In this document: in pieces, positions 25,127-34,476 of the stretch
How positions within the stretch are numbered: position 1 is the stretch's first letter
Layout: each line of letters opens with the position of its first letter
Assembly (NCBI GenBank): GCA_944362695.1
Contig: CALVTQ010000066.1
Coordinates: forward strand, 1-40,040
Direction: 5' to 3'
DNA: 40,040 bases
Source of the DNA: an uncultured Clostridia bacterium
GTDB lineage: Bacteria; Bacillota; Clostridia; Christensenellales; Aristaeellaceae
Notes under the pieces: generated by a model
Databases searched by the model: none
What the model saw: the letters and a program-made list of their open reading frames with translations, nothing else
What the model was told of the DNA's origin: nothing
Program-made: the position numbers and the translations under genes

Positions 25127-26317
25127 TCAATCGAGCATCTGAAGCCAGAGGCTCTTGAGGTAGTGGCTCTCGGGATAGCCCGCGAGCACGGGGTGGTCGA
25201 TGTCCTGACGGCGCAGGGTGATCACGCGCACCTGACGGTGCAGGTCCTGCGCGGCGGAGAGGACGGTGTTGACGAACACGTCCTCGGGCATGTGATACGA
25301 GCAGGAGTGCGTCGCGAGCACGCCGCCCGCGGGAAGCAGGCGCATGGCGGACAGCGCGATCTCCTTGTAGCCGCGGCAGGCGTTGGCCATGTTCGCGTGC
25401 GCCTTGGTGAAGGCGGGCGGATCGAGGACGATCACGTCGTAGCGCTGCTTGTCCTTGACCTGCGCGCGCAGATAGTCAAAGCAGTTGGCACAGACGGTGT
25501 CAACCGCAAGGCCGTTGAGCGCGGCGTTCTGTTTGATGAGCTGCACCGCCGACTCGCTGATGTCCACGGCGGTGACGCTTTCCGCGCCCGCAGCCGCGGC
25601 GTTCAGCGCGAAGCCGCCGATGTAGGAGAAGCAGTCGAGCACGCGCGCGCCCTTGCAGAACTGGCGGACAAAGAGGTGGTTGTCCTTCTGGTCGAGGAAG
25701 TAGCCGGTCTTCTGGCCGCCCATGACATCGACGGACAGGCGGATGCCGTTTTCGTTGATGACGACCTGCTCGGGCAGCGCGCCGTGGAGCACGCGGGTGA
25801 AGCACTCCATGCCCTCCTTGCGGCGGATGGCGTCGTCGTTTTGAAGCAGCAGGCAGTCGGGATGCTCGCACTCGATCAGCGCGTCGGCGATGACCTGCGT
25901 GTATTTTTCCATGCCGAGGGCGAGGATTTGCAGCACGACGACCCCGGCGAAGCGGTCGCAGATGACGCCGGGCAGGCGGTCGGCTTCGCCGTAGATCAGG
26001 CGGCAGGAATCGGTGCCGGGGCGGGACTTGACGAAGCGGCGGTAGGCGCAGGCCTCGCGCACGCGGCGGGCGATGAGCTCGTCCGTGATCTCCTCCTGAC
26101 GGTGGGTCAGCAGCCGGACGGTGATCAGCGACTTGCTGTTGTAGAAGCCCGTGCCCATGTATTTATTGCGGAAATCGACGACCGTGACCAGCTCGCCGTC
26201 GATGGGTTCGCCCTCGACGCGCTCGATCTCGTTGCCGTAGACCCACGGGTGGCCCTGCATCAGCTTTTTCTGGCGGCCGTTGATAACGTGGACGATGGGA
26301 AGGGAAGGATTGCTCAT
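25127..26317 (-). CDS. rlmI: Class I SAM-dependent rRNA methyltransferase (RlmI/YwbD family)
   Basis: A 396-residue enzyme of the RlmI/YccW family, whose E. coli member makes m5C at position 1962 of 23S rRNA. Residues 8-85 form a PUA RNA-binding domain with QGHPWVYGNEIERVEG. A linking domain carries YGEADRLPGVICDRF. The Rossmann core has VMGGQKTGYFLDQKDN, the SAM-binding FSYIGGFALNAAAAGA and TAVDISESAV, the motif IV LDPPAFTK, and a late SCSYHM with the probable catalytic Cys. GGAGAA at about 26324-26329 supports ATG 26317. It stands alone between a terminator and the divergent GNAT region. The exact target base in this organism is inferred from the family. Confidence 0.88.
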   Translation of the reverse strand: MSNPSLPIVHVINGRQKKLMQGHPWVYGNEIERVEGEPIDGELVTVVDFRNKYMGTGFYNSKSLITVRLLTHRQEEITDELIARRVREACAYRRFVKSRPGTDSCRLIYGEADRLPGVICDRFAGVVVLQILALGMEKYTQVIADALIECEHPDCLLLQNDDAIRRKEGMECFTRVLHGALPEQVVINENGIRLSVDVMGGQKTGYFLDQKDNHLFVRQFCKGARVLDCFSYIGGFALNAAAAGAESVTAVDISESAVQLIKQNAALNGLAVDTVCANCFDYLRAQVKDKQRYDVIVLDPPAFTKAHANMANACRGYKEIALSAMRLLPAGGVLATHSCSYHMPEDVFVNTVLSAAQDLHRQVRVITLRRQDIDHPVLAGYPESHYLKSLWLQMLD

Positions 26318-26578
26318 AATGTTCTCCTGTAAAGTATCGTTAATGAAGCGCGAAGCGAAGATGGGTCAAGGGCAAAGCCCTTGCGGGATCAAAGGGCAGC
26401 GCCCTTTGCAGGGTTTGGGACAGCGTCCCAATGTAACCCCTATCTCATATAAAATGTAGTCGCAGAGCAGACCGAAGGTCTACGATTGCGACGGGGCAGA
26501 TGCGCCAAAGCTGCGCATGCTTACACCCCAAAAAACAAGCACTTCATTATATCATCGCCGGCCCAGCCTGTAAAGACG
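26318..26578. repeat. Intergenic patch with clustered short palindromes
   Basis: No gene is visible here. Three palindromes follow each other: AAGGGCAAAGCCCTT (26368-26382), AAAGGGCAGCGCCCTTT (26391-26407) and TTGGGACAGCGTCCCAA (26415-26431). AGACC-GAA-GGTCT lies at about 26470-26480, and further small dyads around GCGCC/GCGC near 26510. Each of the first three has the form GGGnCA-nnG-nCCC with a CA-rich loop. The pattern resembles extragenic palindromic repeats seen in many GC-rich Clostridia; copies elsewhere in the genome cannot be tested here. It separates the divergent rlmI and GNAT genes. Confidence 0.55.
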
Positions 26579-26607
26579 TTGCCAACGCAGCTTTCGCGTG
26601 CTATACT
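26579..26607 (+). promoter_or_regulatory. Promoter of the GNAT gene
   Basis: TTGCCA (26579-26584), 17 bases, TATACT (26602-26607), with TG at the extended -10 position (26599-26600). Confidence 0.8.
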
Positions 26608-26631
26608 GTCACGAGAAAGGATGTGCAGCCC

Positions 26632-27147
26632 ATGCAAAGCCGTTACCGCCTCGAGTCCGCGCAAAAGGCCGATATGCCCGCCGTGTTTGATATGATCGAC
26701 AGCCGCATCAGGTGGATGGACGCGCGCGGCCTGCGCCAGTGGAACATGGTCGATTACTGGGGCATCTATCCGCAGTCGCATTACGATGCGCTGCGCGAGG
26801 CGGGACAGCTGTATGTGCTGCGCGACACCGAAAGCGGAAAGGCCGTCTGCACGGCGGCGCTGCTGGAGCGCGACGAGCGCTGGGACGCATGCGAGGATCG
26901 CGACGAACCGGCGTATTACGTGCATCACCTTGCGTCGGGAATCGGCGTGCGCGGCGCGGGCAGCGAGATGATCGAGAGGATTGAGGCGCTTGCGAAGGCG
27001 AACGGCAAGGCGTTCGTGCGGCTTGATTGCATGGTGGACAACCCGTTCCTCAACGAGTTTTACGGGAGCAGGGGATATCTGCCGCGCGGGTCGTTTGTCG
27101 AGGGGGATTACGAGGGACTGCGGCGCGAGAAGCGGATCAATCCGTGA
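26632..27147 (+). CDS. GNAT family N-acetyltransferase
   Basis: A 171-residue acetyl-CoA-dependent acyltransferase. The GNAT fold is suggested by RLESAQKADMPAVFDMIDSR at the N-terminus, a central strand YVHHLASGIGVRGAGSEMIERIEALA that matches the acetyl-CoA-binding strand-loop-helix, and LDCMVDNPFLNEFYGSRGYLPRG, the usual motif B ending where the residue after N-x-x-L contacts the cofactor. The N-terminal RIRWMDARGLRQWN is typical of a Clostridial subgroup annotated only as GNAT. The start is ATG 26632, with a modest AGAAAGG 11 bases upstream; the longer frame from 26500 predates the promoter and is rejected. The substrate is unknown: small amines, aminoglycosides or protein N-termini are all possible. 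Confidence 0.82.
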   Translation: MQSRYRLESAQKADMPAVFDMIDSRIRWMDARGLRQWNMVDYWGIYPQSHYDALREAGQLYVLRDTESGKAVCTAALLERDERWDACEDRDEPAYYVHHLASGIGVRGAGSEMIERIEALAKANGKAFVRLDCMVDNPFLNEFYGSRGYLPRGSFVEGDYEGLRREKRINP

Positions 27148-27162
27148 AAATGTGAATAGAAT

Positions 27163-27204
27163 AAAGAAAATCCGCACGGGTTTAATGCCTGTGCGGATTG
27201 TGTT
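27163..27204. terminator. Bidirectional terminator between the GNAT and RNase J genes
   Basis: AATCCGCACGGG (27169-27180) pairs with CCTGTGCGGATT (27188-27199) with one G-T pair. T-rich and A-rich tails flank it. Confidence 0.85.
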
Positions 27205-27234
27205 TTGGGGGAATTCTTGCGGAAGCTGCGCCGC

Positions 27235-29472
<2,238 letters not shown>

Positions 29473-29477
29473 GGATA

Positions 29478-29485
29478 TTTCCTTT
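29478..29485 (-). promoter_or_regulatory. Ribosome binding site that fixes the GTG start of rnj
   Basis: AAAGGAAA on the minus strand. Its AGGA core is 7 bases before GTG 29472. Confidence 0.75.
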
Positions 29486-29653
29486 CTTAAACTATAACAT
29501 AAAATTGTGATATGCCGCGATGCGTGATTGCGCACGCGGACAGCCGCACGCCGCAATGCTGCGGGGCGGCAGAGAGAAGCGGGCCGCGCGGAGGTCATCC
29601 CGTTTGGCCGAATATCTTGAGCGGGGCAGCGCCTCGCGCAAAAGTCCATATCA
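29486..29653 (-). promoter_or_regulatory. Long GC-rich 5' leader of rnj
   Basis: Between the promoter and the ribosome site lie about 180 transcribed bases without a credible ORF. It can form GCGG-CTGT-CCGC and other GC hairpins. RNase J mRNAs could be self-regulated through such a leader, but I recognise no known motif. Confidence 0.4.
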
Positions 29654-29659
29654 TTTTCA

Positions 29660-29688
29660 TTATACACGAAAAGGAATGGCGTTGCAAT
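29660..29688 (-). promoter_or_regulatory. rnj promoter
   Basis: On the minus strand, TTGCAA (29688-29683), 17 bases, then TATAAT (29665-29660). Confidence 0.85.
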
Positions 29689-29749
29689 GGGTTGGACGAA
29701 GAATTGTGCGTCATGGCCGTAAAGAACGGGGAAACAATGAGCATACCGC

Positions 29750-29778
29750 TTGATTTTTTCCTCTTTTTATGCTATGTT
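29750..29778 (+). promoter_or_regulatory. Promoter of the LCP gene
   Basis: TTGATT (29750-29755), 17 bases, TATGTT (29773-29778), with TG at the extended -10 position. Confidence 0.7.
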
Positions 29779-29896
29779 TATGGGCGTAGTTTTTATGCCG
29801 TAAACCGGCGTATTCGAAGCGATTTTGATGAAATTCACAAGGGCCGCGGCGATGTGCGCGCGGCGGCTGTGCATGCGGCAAAGGAGGCGCGGGCGC

Positions 29897-30763
29897 ATGG
29901 AGAAAAAGGGCGCGGGAAGGAAAAAACGGCTGGTCATCGTGCTGGCGGCGGTTGTGCTCGTGCTGATCGCGGCATATCTGATCGTCAGGCCGCAGGGGGT
30001 GAAGACCTACCTCGTCATCGGCATGGACAATTACGGCTCGCTCGAGGAGACGGGGCGCAACGACGTGACCATGCTCGTGCAGCTGGACTTTGATAACCGC
30101 AGGATCAGCGCGGCGACGTTCGCGCGCGATATGTTCGTGAACAATGAAAACGGCAAGCCCGTCAAGATCAACACCCTCGTCAAGAGCAAGGGCGAGGACG
30201 GCCTCGCCGACGCCATCGAGCGCAATTTCGGCGTGCGCACGGACGGATGGTTCCGCCTGAACTTCACGACGGTCGTGCTGCTGGTGGACGCCATCGGCGG
30301 CGTGGAGGTCGAGCTGTCGGCCAAGGAGGTCAATTACATCAACAAGGACGCGGGCATCTACGATGAATACCCGCTCAGCGAGGGCGTCTGTCTGCTCAAC
30401 GGCGGACAGGCGCTGTCCCTGGCGCGATGCAGGAAGCTGGACAACGACCTGGGGCGCGGCGACCGGCAGACGCGGCTCGTGGCGGCGCTGGCGCAGCGGG
30501 CCAAGCACATCGGCGCGGGCGAGATCATGGGCCTGCTCGATGCGCTGGGCTATGCGTGGCGCTCGTCGCTGACAGGTGCGGAGCAGGCGAAGCTGCTGGC
30601 GCAGTGTCTTTGGCTGCGCGGCGCGGATGTGCAGCGCATCGGCCTGCCGTTTGACGGCACATGGGGCTACGGCGAGAAGAACGGCACGAGCGGCGTCGTC
30701 GCCAACATCGAGAAAAACCGCGAGCAGCTGCTTGATGCGCTGGGGCGGGAAACACAGCAATGA
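29897..30763 (+). CDS. LytR-CpsA-Psr (LCP) family protein
   Basis: A 288-residue membrane-anchored enzyme of the LCP family, which transfers teichoic acid or capsule-type glycopolymers from a lipid carrier to peptidoglycan. Residues 1-10 are basic, 11-30 form one membrane helix, and the outside domain has the LCP pattern: VIGMDNYG, RNDVTMLVQLDFDNRRISAATFARDM (broken here as one run in the protein), INTLV, and a late DLGRGDRQTRLV. The conserved Arg and Asp residues that bind the pyrophosphate lipid are in GRNDV and FARDM. AAGGAGG at 29881-29887 supports ATG 29897. It is shorter than many LCP proteins but has the whole core. The AI-2E-type gene begins 50 bases later in the same operon. Confidence 0.85.
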   Translation: MEKKGAGRKKRLVIVLAAVVLVLIAAYLIVRPQGVKTYLVIGMDNYGSLEETGRNDVTMLVQLDFDNRRISAATFARDMFVNNENGKPVKINTLVKSKGEDGLADAIERNFGVRTDGWFRLNFTTVVLLVDAIGGVEVELSAKEVNYINKDAGIYDEYPLSEGVCLLNGGQALSLARCRKLDNDLGRGDRQTRLVAALAQRAKHIGAGEIMGLLDALGYAWRSSLTGAEQAKLLAQCLWLRGADVQRIGLPFDGTWGYGEKNGTSGVVANIEKNREQLLDALGRETQQ

Positions 30764-30812
30764 AGGGCGAATTTCGCCGGCATATATCGCATGAAGAAGG
30801 GGTCGATTGCGC

Positions 30813-32063
30813 ATGGATGAGCAATGCAAACGAACGTATCTGCGCCTGATCGTCGAGATCTCGGCGGCGGCTTTGGGCGTGCTGGCCGCGTGGCTGCTGT
30901 ACGGGCCGGTCATCAATATCCTGATGCCGTTTATCCTCGCGTTCATCATGGCGTGGGCGTTCAATCCGGTCATCCGCGTGCTGCAGAAGCGCCTGCGGCT
31001 GACGCGCAAGCTCTTTTCCTATCTGCTGGTCATCGTGTTTTATTCGGTGGTCATGCTCGTGCTGCTCTCCTTCGCGCGGCAGGTGATCTCCCAGCTCGTG
31101 GACATGGCGGGCGCGCTGCCCTCGATCATCGCGCAGCTGCAGAGCGTATATAACCGGCTGGTCGAGTACATCGTGGAGCTGCTGAACATGCTCCCGCCGG
31201 AATACGCCGACGTGGAGAAGGAGATTCTGGCGATGCTGGCCAGCGGCTGGGAATGGCTGCGCGAGGGCATCACGAGCATTCTGACCAGCGCGGTCTCCGT
31301 GACCAGCAACGTCGCGCTGGAGGTGCCCAACTACGTCATCTTCCTGACGGTGCTGATTCTGGCGAGCTGCATCATCACGGCGGACTTCCCCGACCTGCGC
31401 GAGCGGATCTACACCTACCTCGGCTCGCGCGGCAAGAAGTCCATCCGCCTGATGGGCCACAGCTTCCGCACCGCCGTGCTGGGCTTCTTCCGCTCGCAGC
31501 TGATCTTCGCGCTGGTGGATATGGCGATCATCCTGACGGCGTTTTTCATCATCGGCGTGCCGTATCCGCTGCCCATCGCGCTGGTGCTGGCGTTCCTTGA
31601 CTTCATCCCGTTCTTCGGCGCGGGCACGGTGCTCGTGCCCTGGGGCATCATCTGCATGGTGCTCGGCTTTTTCACCATGGGCGCGCAGCTGCTTCTGCTC
31701 TACGGCGTGCTCTACATCATCAGGCGCATATTCGAGCCGCGCGTGCTGGGCGGGGCGACGGGCTTTTCCTCGCTTCAAATGCTCTTTTCGATGTACGCGG
31801 GCATGCAGATCGCGGGCGTGACGGGCCTTGTCGTTGCGCCGATCATCTGGATTGCGGGCGTCAACTTCCTGCGCACGGGCATATTCGACGGCTTCTTCGC
31901 CGACGTGCGCTTCGTGGCGCAGGACATCCAGCGGCGCGTGGAACGCCCCGAACCGACGCACACCACCGAGCCGCCCTCCCTGGGCCACGTCGGCGGGAGC
32001 AAGAGCGGCGGCTTCTCGATCAAAAAGATTTTCACAAAACGCACGGACAAAGAGGACGCATAA
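30813..32063 (+). CDS. AI-2E family transporter / YtvI-like membrane protein
   Basis: A 416-residue polytopic protein of the PF01594 permease family. Hydrophobic segments lie in two blocks: about residues 12-45 and 60-85, then 150-170 and 220-330. GVPYPLPIALVLAFLDFIPFFG is the diagnostic stretch of the family, followed by PRVLGGATGFSSLQMLFSMYAG. Members include Bacillus YtvI, associated with sporulation, and proteins proposed as AI-2 or Na+/H+ carriers, so the transported substrate is unresolved. I use ATG 30813. TTG 30807 is possible, since AAGGGG at about 30797-30802 is nearer to it. The charged tail of about 60 residues (after FLRTGIFDGFF) is cytoplasmic. A terminator follows. Confidence 0.85.
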   Translation: MDEQCKRTYLRLIVEISAAALGVLAAWLLYGPVINILMPFILAFIMAWAFNPVIRVLQKRLRLTRKLFSYLLVIVFYSVVMLVLLSFARQVISQLVDMAGALPSIIAQLQSVYNRLVEYIVELLNMLPPEYADVEKEILAMLASGWEWLREGITSILTSAVSVTSNVALEVPNYVIFLTVLILASCIITADFPDLRERIYTYLGSRGKKSIRLMGHSFRTAVLGFFRSQLIFALVDMAIILTAFFIIGVPYPLPIALVLAFLDFIPFFGAGTVLVPWGIICMVLGFFTMGAQLLLLYGVLYIIRRIFEPRVLGGATGFSSLQMLFSMYAGMQIAGVTGLVVAPIIWIAGVNFLRTGIFDGFFADVRFVAQDIQRRVERPEPTHTTEPPSLGHVGGSKSGGFSIKKIFTKRTDKEDA

Positions 32064-32070
32064 TCGCATC

Positions 32071-32113
32071 GGGCATATTTTTCCCCGGTCAATGGGGAAA
32101 ATGTGCCTTTTTT
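32071..32113 (+). terminator. Terminator after the AI-2E family gene
   Basis: GGCATATTTTTCCCC (32072-32086) pairs with GGGGAAAATGTGCC (32094-32107), followed by six Ts. Confidence 0.92.
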
Positions 32114-32114
32114 G

Positions 32115-32143
32115 ATGACAAGTCTGCGCGGATTTGATATAAT
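32115..32143 (+). promoter_or_regulatory. Promoter of the XpaC-family gene
   Basis: ATGACA (32115-32120), 17 bases, TATAAT (32138-32143), plus TGA as an extended -10 (32135-32137). Confidence 0.85.
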
Positions 32144-32189
32144 GATGCCGACTATGGGGTTTTAACGATCATGGAGGTTGGGGAAACGC

Positions 32190-33098
32190 ATGAAGGCAAA
32201 GGATTTGCTGCGCAAGCTGAATTATCTGCCGCGCTGGGCATGGTATCTGATGTCGTTATTTGTATTCGGGCCGTTCGGTCCGGTGTTCGTATATCTGATT
32301 TTTCATGCGCTGGAAAAGAGCGCGGCGGATCAGGAGGAGCAGGAGCGCCAGGGAACATGGGATCAGGCGTTCCGCGACGCGCAGTACAGCCGCCGCACGG
32401 CGCGCTCGGGCCGCGTGTATCAGGACGATGACTGCACCGTGCGCGATGAGACGGACGAGGTCGAGGTCAACCGCCGCTGGGAGCAGACGTGCCGCAATGC
32501 CGAGCGCGCACGCACGCAGCAGACGTATGAGCAGAGCCGCACGTATCAGACGAGCCGGAGCGAGCAGGACGCGCCGGAATTTGACGAGAACGGCAGCGTG
32601 GACGACGTGCTGCGCGACGGCAACGATGCGCTGCGCCGCATCCGCCGGGCGAACGACATCATCGCCGACGACATGCTCTCGCGCAGGATTGACTCGATCG
32701 AAACCAGCTGCGGACAGATCTTCTCCGTGCTCGAGCAGAGACCGCAGCTTTTGCCGCAGCTTCGCACGTTCCTGCGCTACTACCTGCCCACGACGCTGCG
32801 CCTTCTGGAGGCCCGTGCCAAGCTCGAGAGCGGCGCGAACACGCCCAAGGCCCGCGAGGTGCGCGCGCGCATCGCAGAGGCCATCGGCGTCATCGACAAG
32901 GCGCTCATCCGCCAGGTCGAGGCGCTGGACGAATACCGCTTCATCGACCTGGAGAGCGAGATGGACGTGCTGCGCGATATGCTCAAGGCCGACGGCCTGC
33001 TCGACGAGGACGCGCCAAGGGAGGAAGACCCGTTCGCCGAGGTGCTCGGCAGAGGCGGCGCGGCCGTGCAGAGCAGGAAGGATACCATGCTGATGTGA
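32190..33098 (+). CDS. XpaC-like (5-bromo-4-chloroindolyl phosphate hydrolysis family) protein
   Basis: A 302-residue protein. Residues 17-42 form one or two hydrophobic segments (WAWYLMSLFVFGPFGPVFVY). Residues 45-125 are polar, Arg/Gln/Glu-rich and probably disordered. From about 130 a helical domain matches PF10112, the XpaC family, with the diagnostic LRTFLRYYLPTTLRLLEARAKL, then KALIRQVEALDEYRFIDLESEMDVLRDML. Despite the family name, enzymatic activity is doubtful; members often sit next to TelA (toxic anion resistance) and may act on the envelope. No telA is adjacent here. ATG 32190 is chosen; TTG 32178 abuts the GGAGG at 32173-32177 and is too close. It is probably a single-gene unit. 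Confidence 0.75.
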   Translation: MKAKDLLRKLNYLPRWAWYLMSLFVFGPFGPVFVYLIFHALEKSAADQEEQERQGTWDQAFRDAQYSRRTARSGRVYQDDDCTVRDETDEVEVNRRWEQTCRNAERARTQQTYEQSRTYQTSRSEQDAPEFDENGSVDDVLRDGNDALRRIRRANDIIADDMLSRRIDSIETSCGQIFSVLEQRPQLLPQLRTFLRYYLPTTLRLLEARAKLESGANTPKAREVRARIAEAIGVIDKALIRQVEALDEYRFIDLESEMDVLRDMLKADGLLDEDAPREEDPFAEVLGRGGAAVQSRKDTMLM

Positions 33099-33110
33099 CG
33101 AAACAAACGG

Positions 33111-33138
33111 GAAGCCTGCCGTGCGCGGGCTTCTTTTT
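33111..33138 (+). terminator. Terminator after the XpaC-family gene
   Basis: GAAGCCTGC (33111-33119) pairs with GCGGGCTTC (33125-33133), with one G-T pair, followed by a T-rich run. Confidence 0.9.
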
Positions 33139-33149
33139 TCTTTGCTGTA

Positions 33150-33178
33150 AAAGAAAAACCCGGACGCGCTGTCCGGGT
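33150..33178 (-). terminator. Terminator after the peptidoglycan-binding protein gene
   Basis: ACCCGGAC (33158-33165) pairs with GTCCGGGT (33171-33178). A T-tract on the minus strand follows (33158-33154). Confidence 0.9.
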
Positions 33179-33185
33179 GTGCGGG

Positions 33186-34292
33186 TCAGTCGATGGGCTC
33201 GCCCCTGACCGTGCCGCTGGCGAGATCCGCGTTGATGGCGCGCAGCGTGGCGCGGCCCGCGATGCCGTCGGGCTTGAGGCCCTTGGCGGTCTGGTAGGCG
33301 ATGACGGCCTGCTCCGTCTGTGCGCCGAACGCGCCGTCGACCTTGCCGGAGAAGTAGCCCAGCGCGGTGAGGGCGCGCTGAAGCCGGGTGACGTGGCCGT
33401 TGCGGCTGGAGCGGCGCAGCGTCCATTCGATGTTGAGCCTGTCGATGCTCGCGAGGTTGGGCAGCTGCGGGGCGGGCGTGGGGACGGTGACGGTGCCGGA
33501 GGCGGGCGGCGTGACGGTCTCCTTGCCCAGCGCGCCCGCGATGGCGGCAAGCGTGCGCGGGCCCGCGATGCCGTCGCCGGAGAGGCCGTTCGCGCGCTGG
33601 AAGAGGCGCACGGCTTCATAGGTCAGATCGCCGTAGGAGCCCGTGATCGAGCCGGTGTAATACTCGAGCGCCGCGAGATTGCGCTGAAGCTCGGAGACGG
33701 CGTCGCCCTGCGAGCCCCTGCGCAGCGTCGAGGCGTTCGCGCTGCCCGTGGAGGCCGGATAGGAGGGCGCGGTGCTCTGGATATGCCCGGCGAGCGCTTC
33801 GAGCGTGCGTCTGCCCGCGATGCCGTCGCCGGAGAGATTGTTCGCGCGCTGGAAACGGCGCACGGCTTCATAGGTCAGGCTGCCGTATGTGCCGGTGACG
33901 CTGCCGGTGAAGTAGCCCATCGCCTTGAGCTGCTGCTGAAGCGCGATGACGGCGGGGCCTTCGGAGCCCTTGCGCAGCACGATGCCGCTGATGACGCCGG
34001 AGGACGAGGGGGAGGCGGCGTCCGTGACGGCGTAGAGCCTGTTGAGCGTGGTCTGGTCGGCGACGTCCGTCTGCGGCAGGCCGTATTTCTTCTGGAAGAG
34101 CTTCACAGCGCGCTTGGTCTTCGTGCCGAAGCGGCCTGTGATGTCCGCGTAATACAGATCGAGCTCGGTGAGCGCCCGCTGAATCGTGGCGATCTCGTCC
34201 GATTGGTCGCCGATGCGATAGCCTGCGGCCAGCGCTGCGGGGACGATAAAGAGGAAGATGAGGCAAAGTAGGGCGATCCATGCTCGTTTCAT
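33186..34292 (-). CDS. Secreted protein of four peptidoglycan-binding (PF01471) repeats
   Basis: A 368-residue exported protein. A signal peptide covers about 1-22 (MKRA, hydrophobic core, then ALA-AG). Four PG_binding_1 domains follow at about 27-88, 107-168, 192-253 and 293-354. Each has the LQ-x3-L-x-x-L-GYF/YYTG opening, G-x-(Y/F)G, and an FQ or YQ then G-(D/L)GIAG-x-x-T ending. Ser/Pro-rich linkers separate repeats 3 and 4. No hydrolase, amidase or transpeptidase domain is visible, so it is a pure wall-binding protein. Repeats 2 and 3 share near-identical DNA, indicating recent duplication. The start is ATG 34292 with AAGGA; 49 extra codons upstream are not coding. It has its own promoter. 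Confidence 0.88.
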   Translation of the reverse strand: MKRAWIALLCLIFLFIVPAALAAGYRIGDQSDEIATIQRALTELDLYYADITGRFGTKTKRAVKLFQKKYGLPQTDVADQTTLNRLYAVTDAASPSSSGVISGIVLRKGSEGPAVIALQQQLKAMGYFTGSVTGTYGSLTYEAVRRFQRANNLSGDGIAGRRTLEALAGHIQSTAPSYPASTGSANASTLRRGSQGDAVSELQRNLAALEYYTGSITGSYGDLTYEAVRLFQRANGLSGDGIAGPRTLAAIAGALGKETVTPPASGTVTVPTPAPQLPNLASIDRLNIEWTLRRSSRNGHVTRLQRALTALGYFSGKVDGAFGAQTEQAVIAYQTAKGLKPDGIAGRATLRAINADLASGTVRGEPID

Positions 34293-34346
34293 ATGCGTGC
34301 AGTCCTTTCGTTTTGATCGGCGCAGCCGTCGCGGCGCGCGTACCCT

Positions 34347-34375
34347 GATATAGATTAGTCGATCAAAAACGTCAA
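34347..34375 (-). promoter_or_regulatory. Promoter of the peptidoglycan-binding protein gene
   Basis: On the minus strand, TTGACG (34375-34370), 17 bases, then TATATC (34352-34347). Confidence 0.75.
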
Positions 34376-34444
34376 AAGTTGCACGGTTTGAGAAATTTGC
34401 CGAAGAAACTTTCTGGATGGCGCAAAAAAGGCTGTACACAAAAG

Positions 34445-34471
34445 AAAAAACGGATCGGCTGTCGATCCGTT
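34445..34471 (-). terminator. Terminator after gluQ
   Basis: AACGGATCG (34449-34457) pairs with CGATCCGTT (34463-34471). On the minus strand a T-run follows (34450-34445). Confidence 0.9.
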
Positions 34472-34476
34472 GATGT

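Noticed and set aside
26341-26440. Inverted ends of an insertion sequence
   Set aside because: The palindromes are short and independent, with no transposase and no target duplication visible.
29520-29700. Structural RNA such as SRP, 6S or tmRNA upstream of rnj
   Set aside because: I checked both strands for the SRP GGAAG/AGCA loop and other hallmarks and saw none; it is better explained as the rnj leader.
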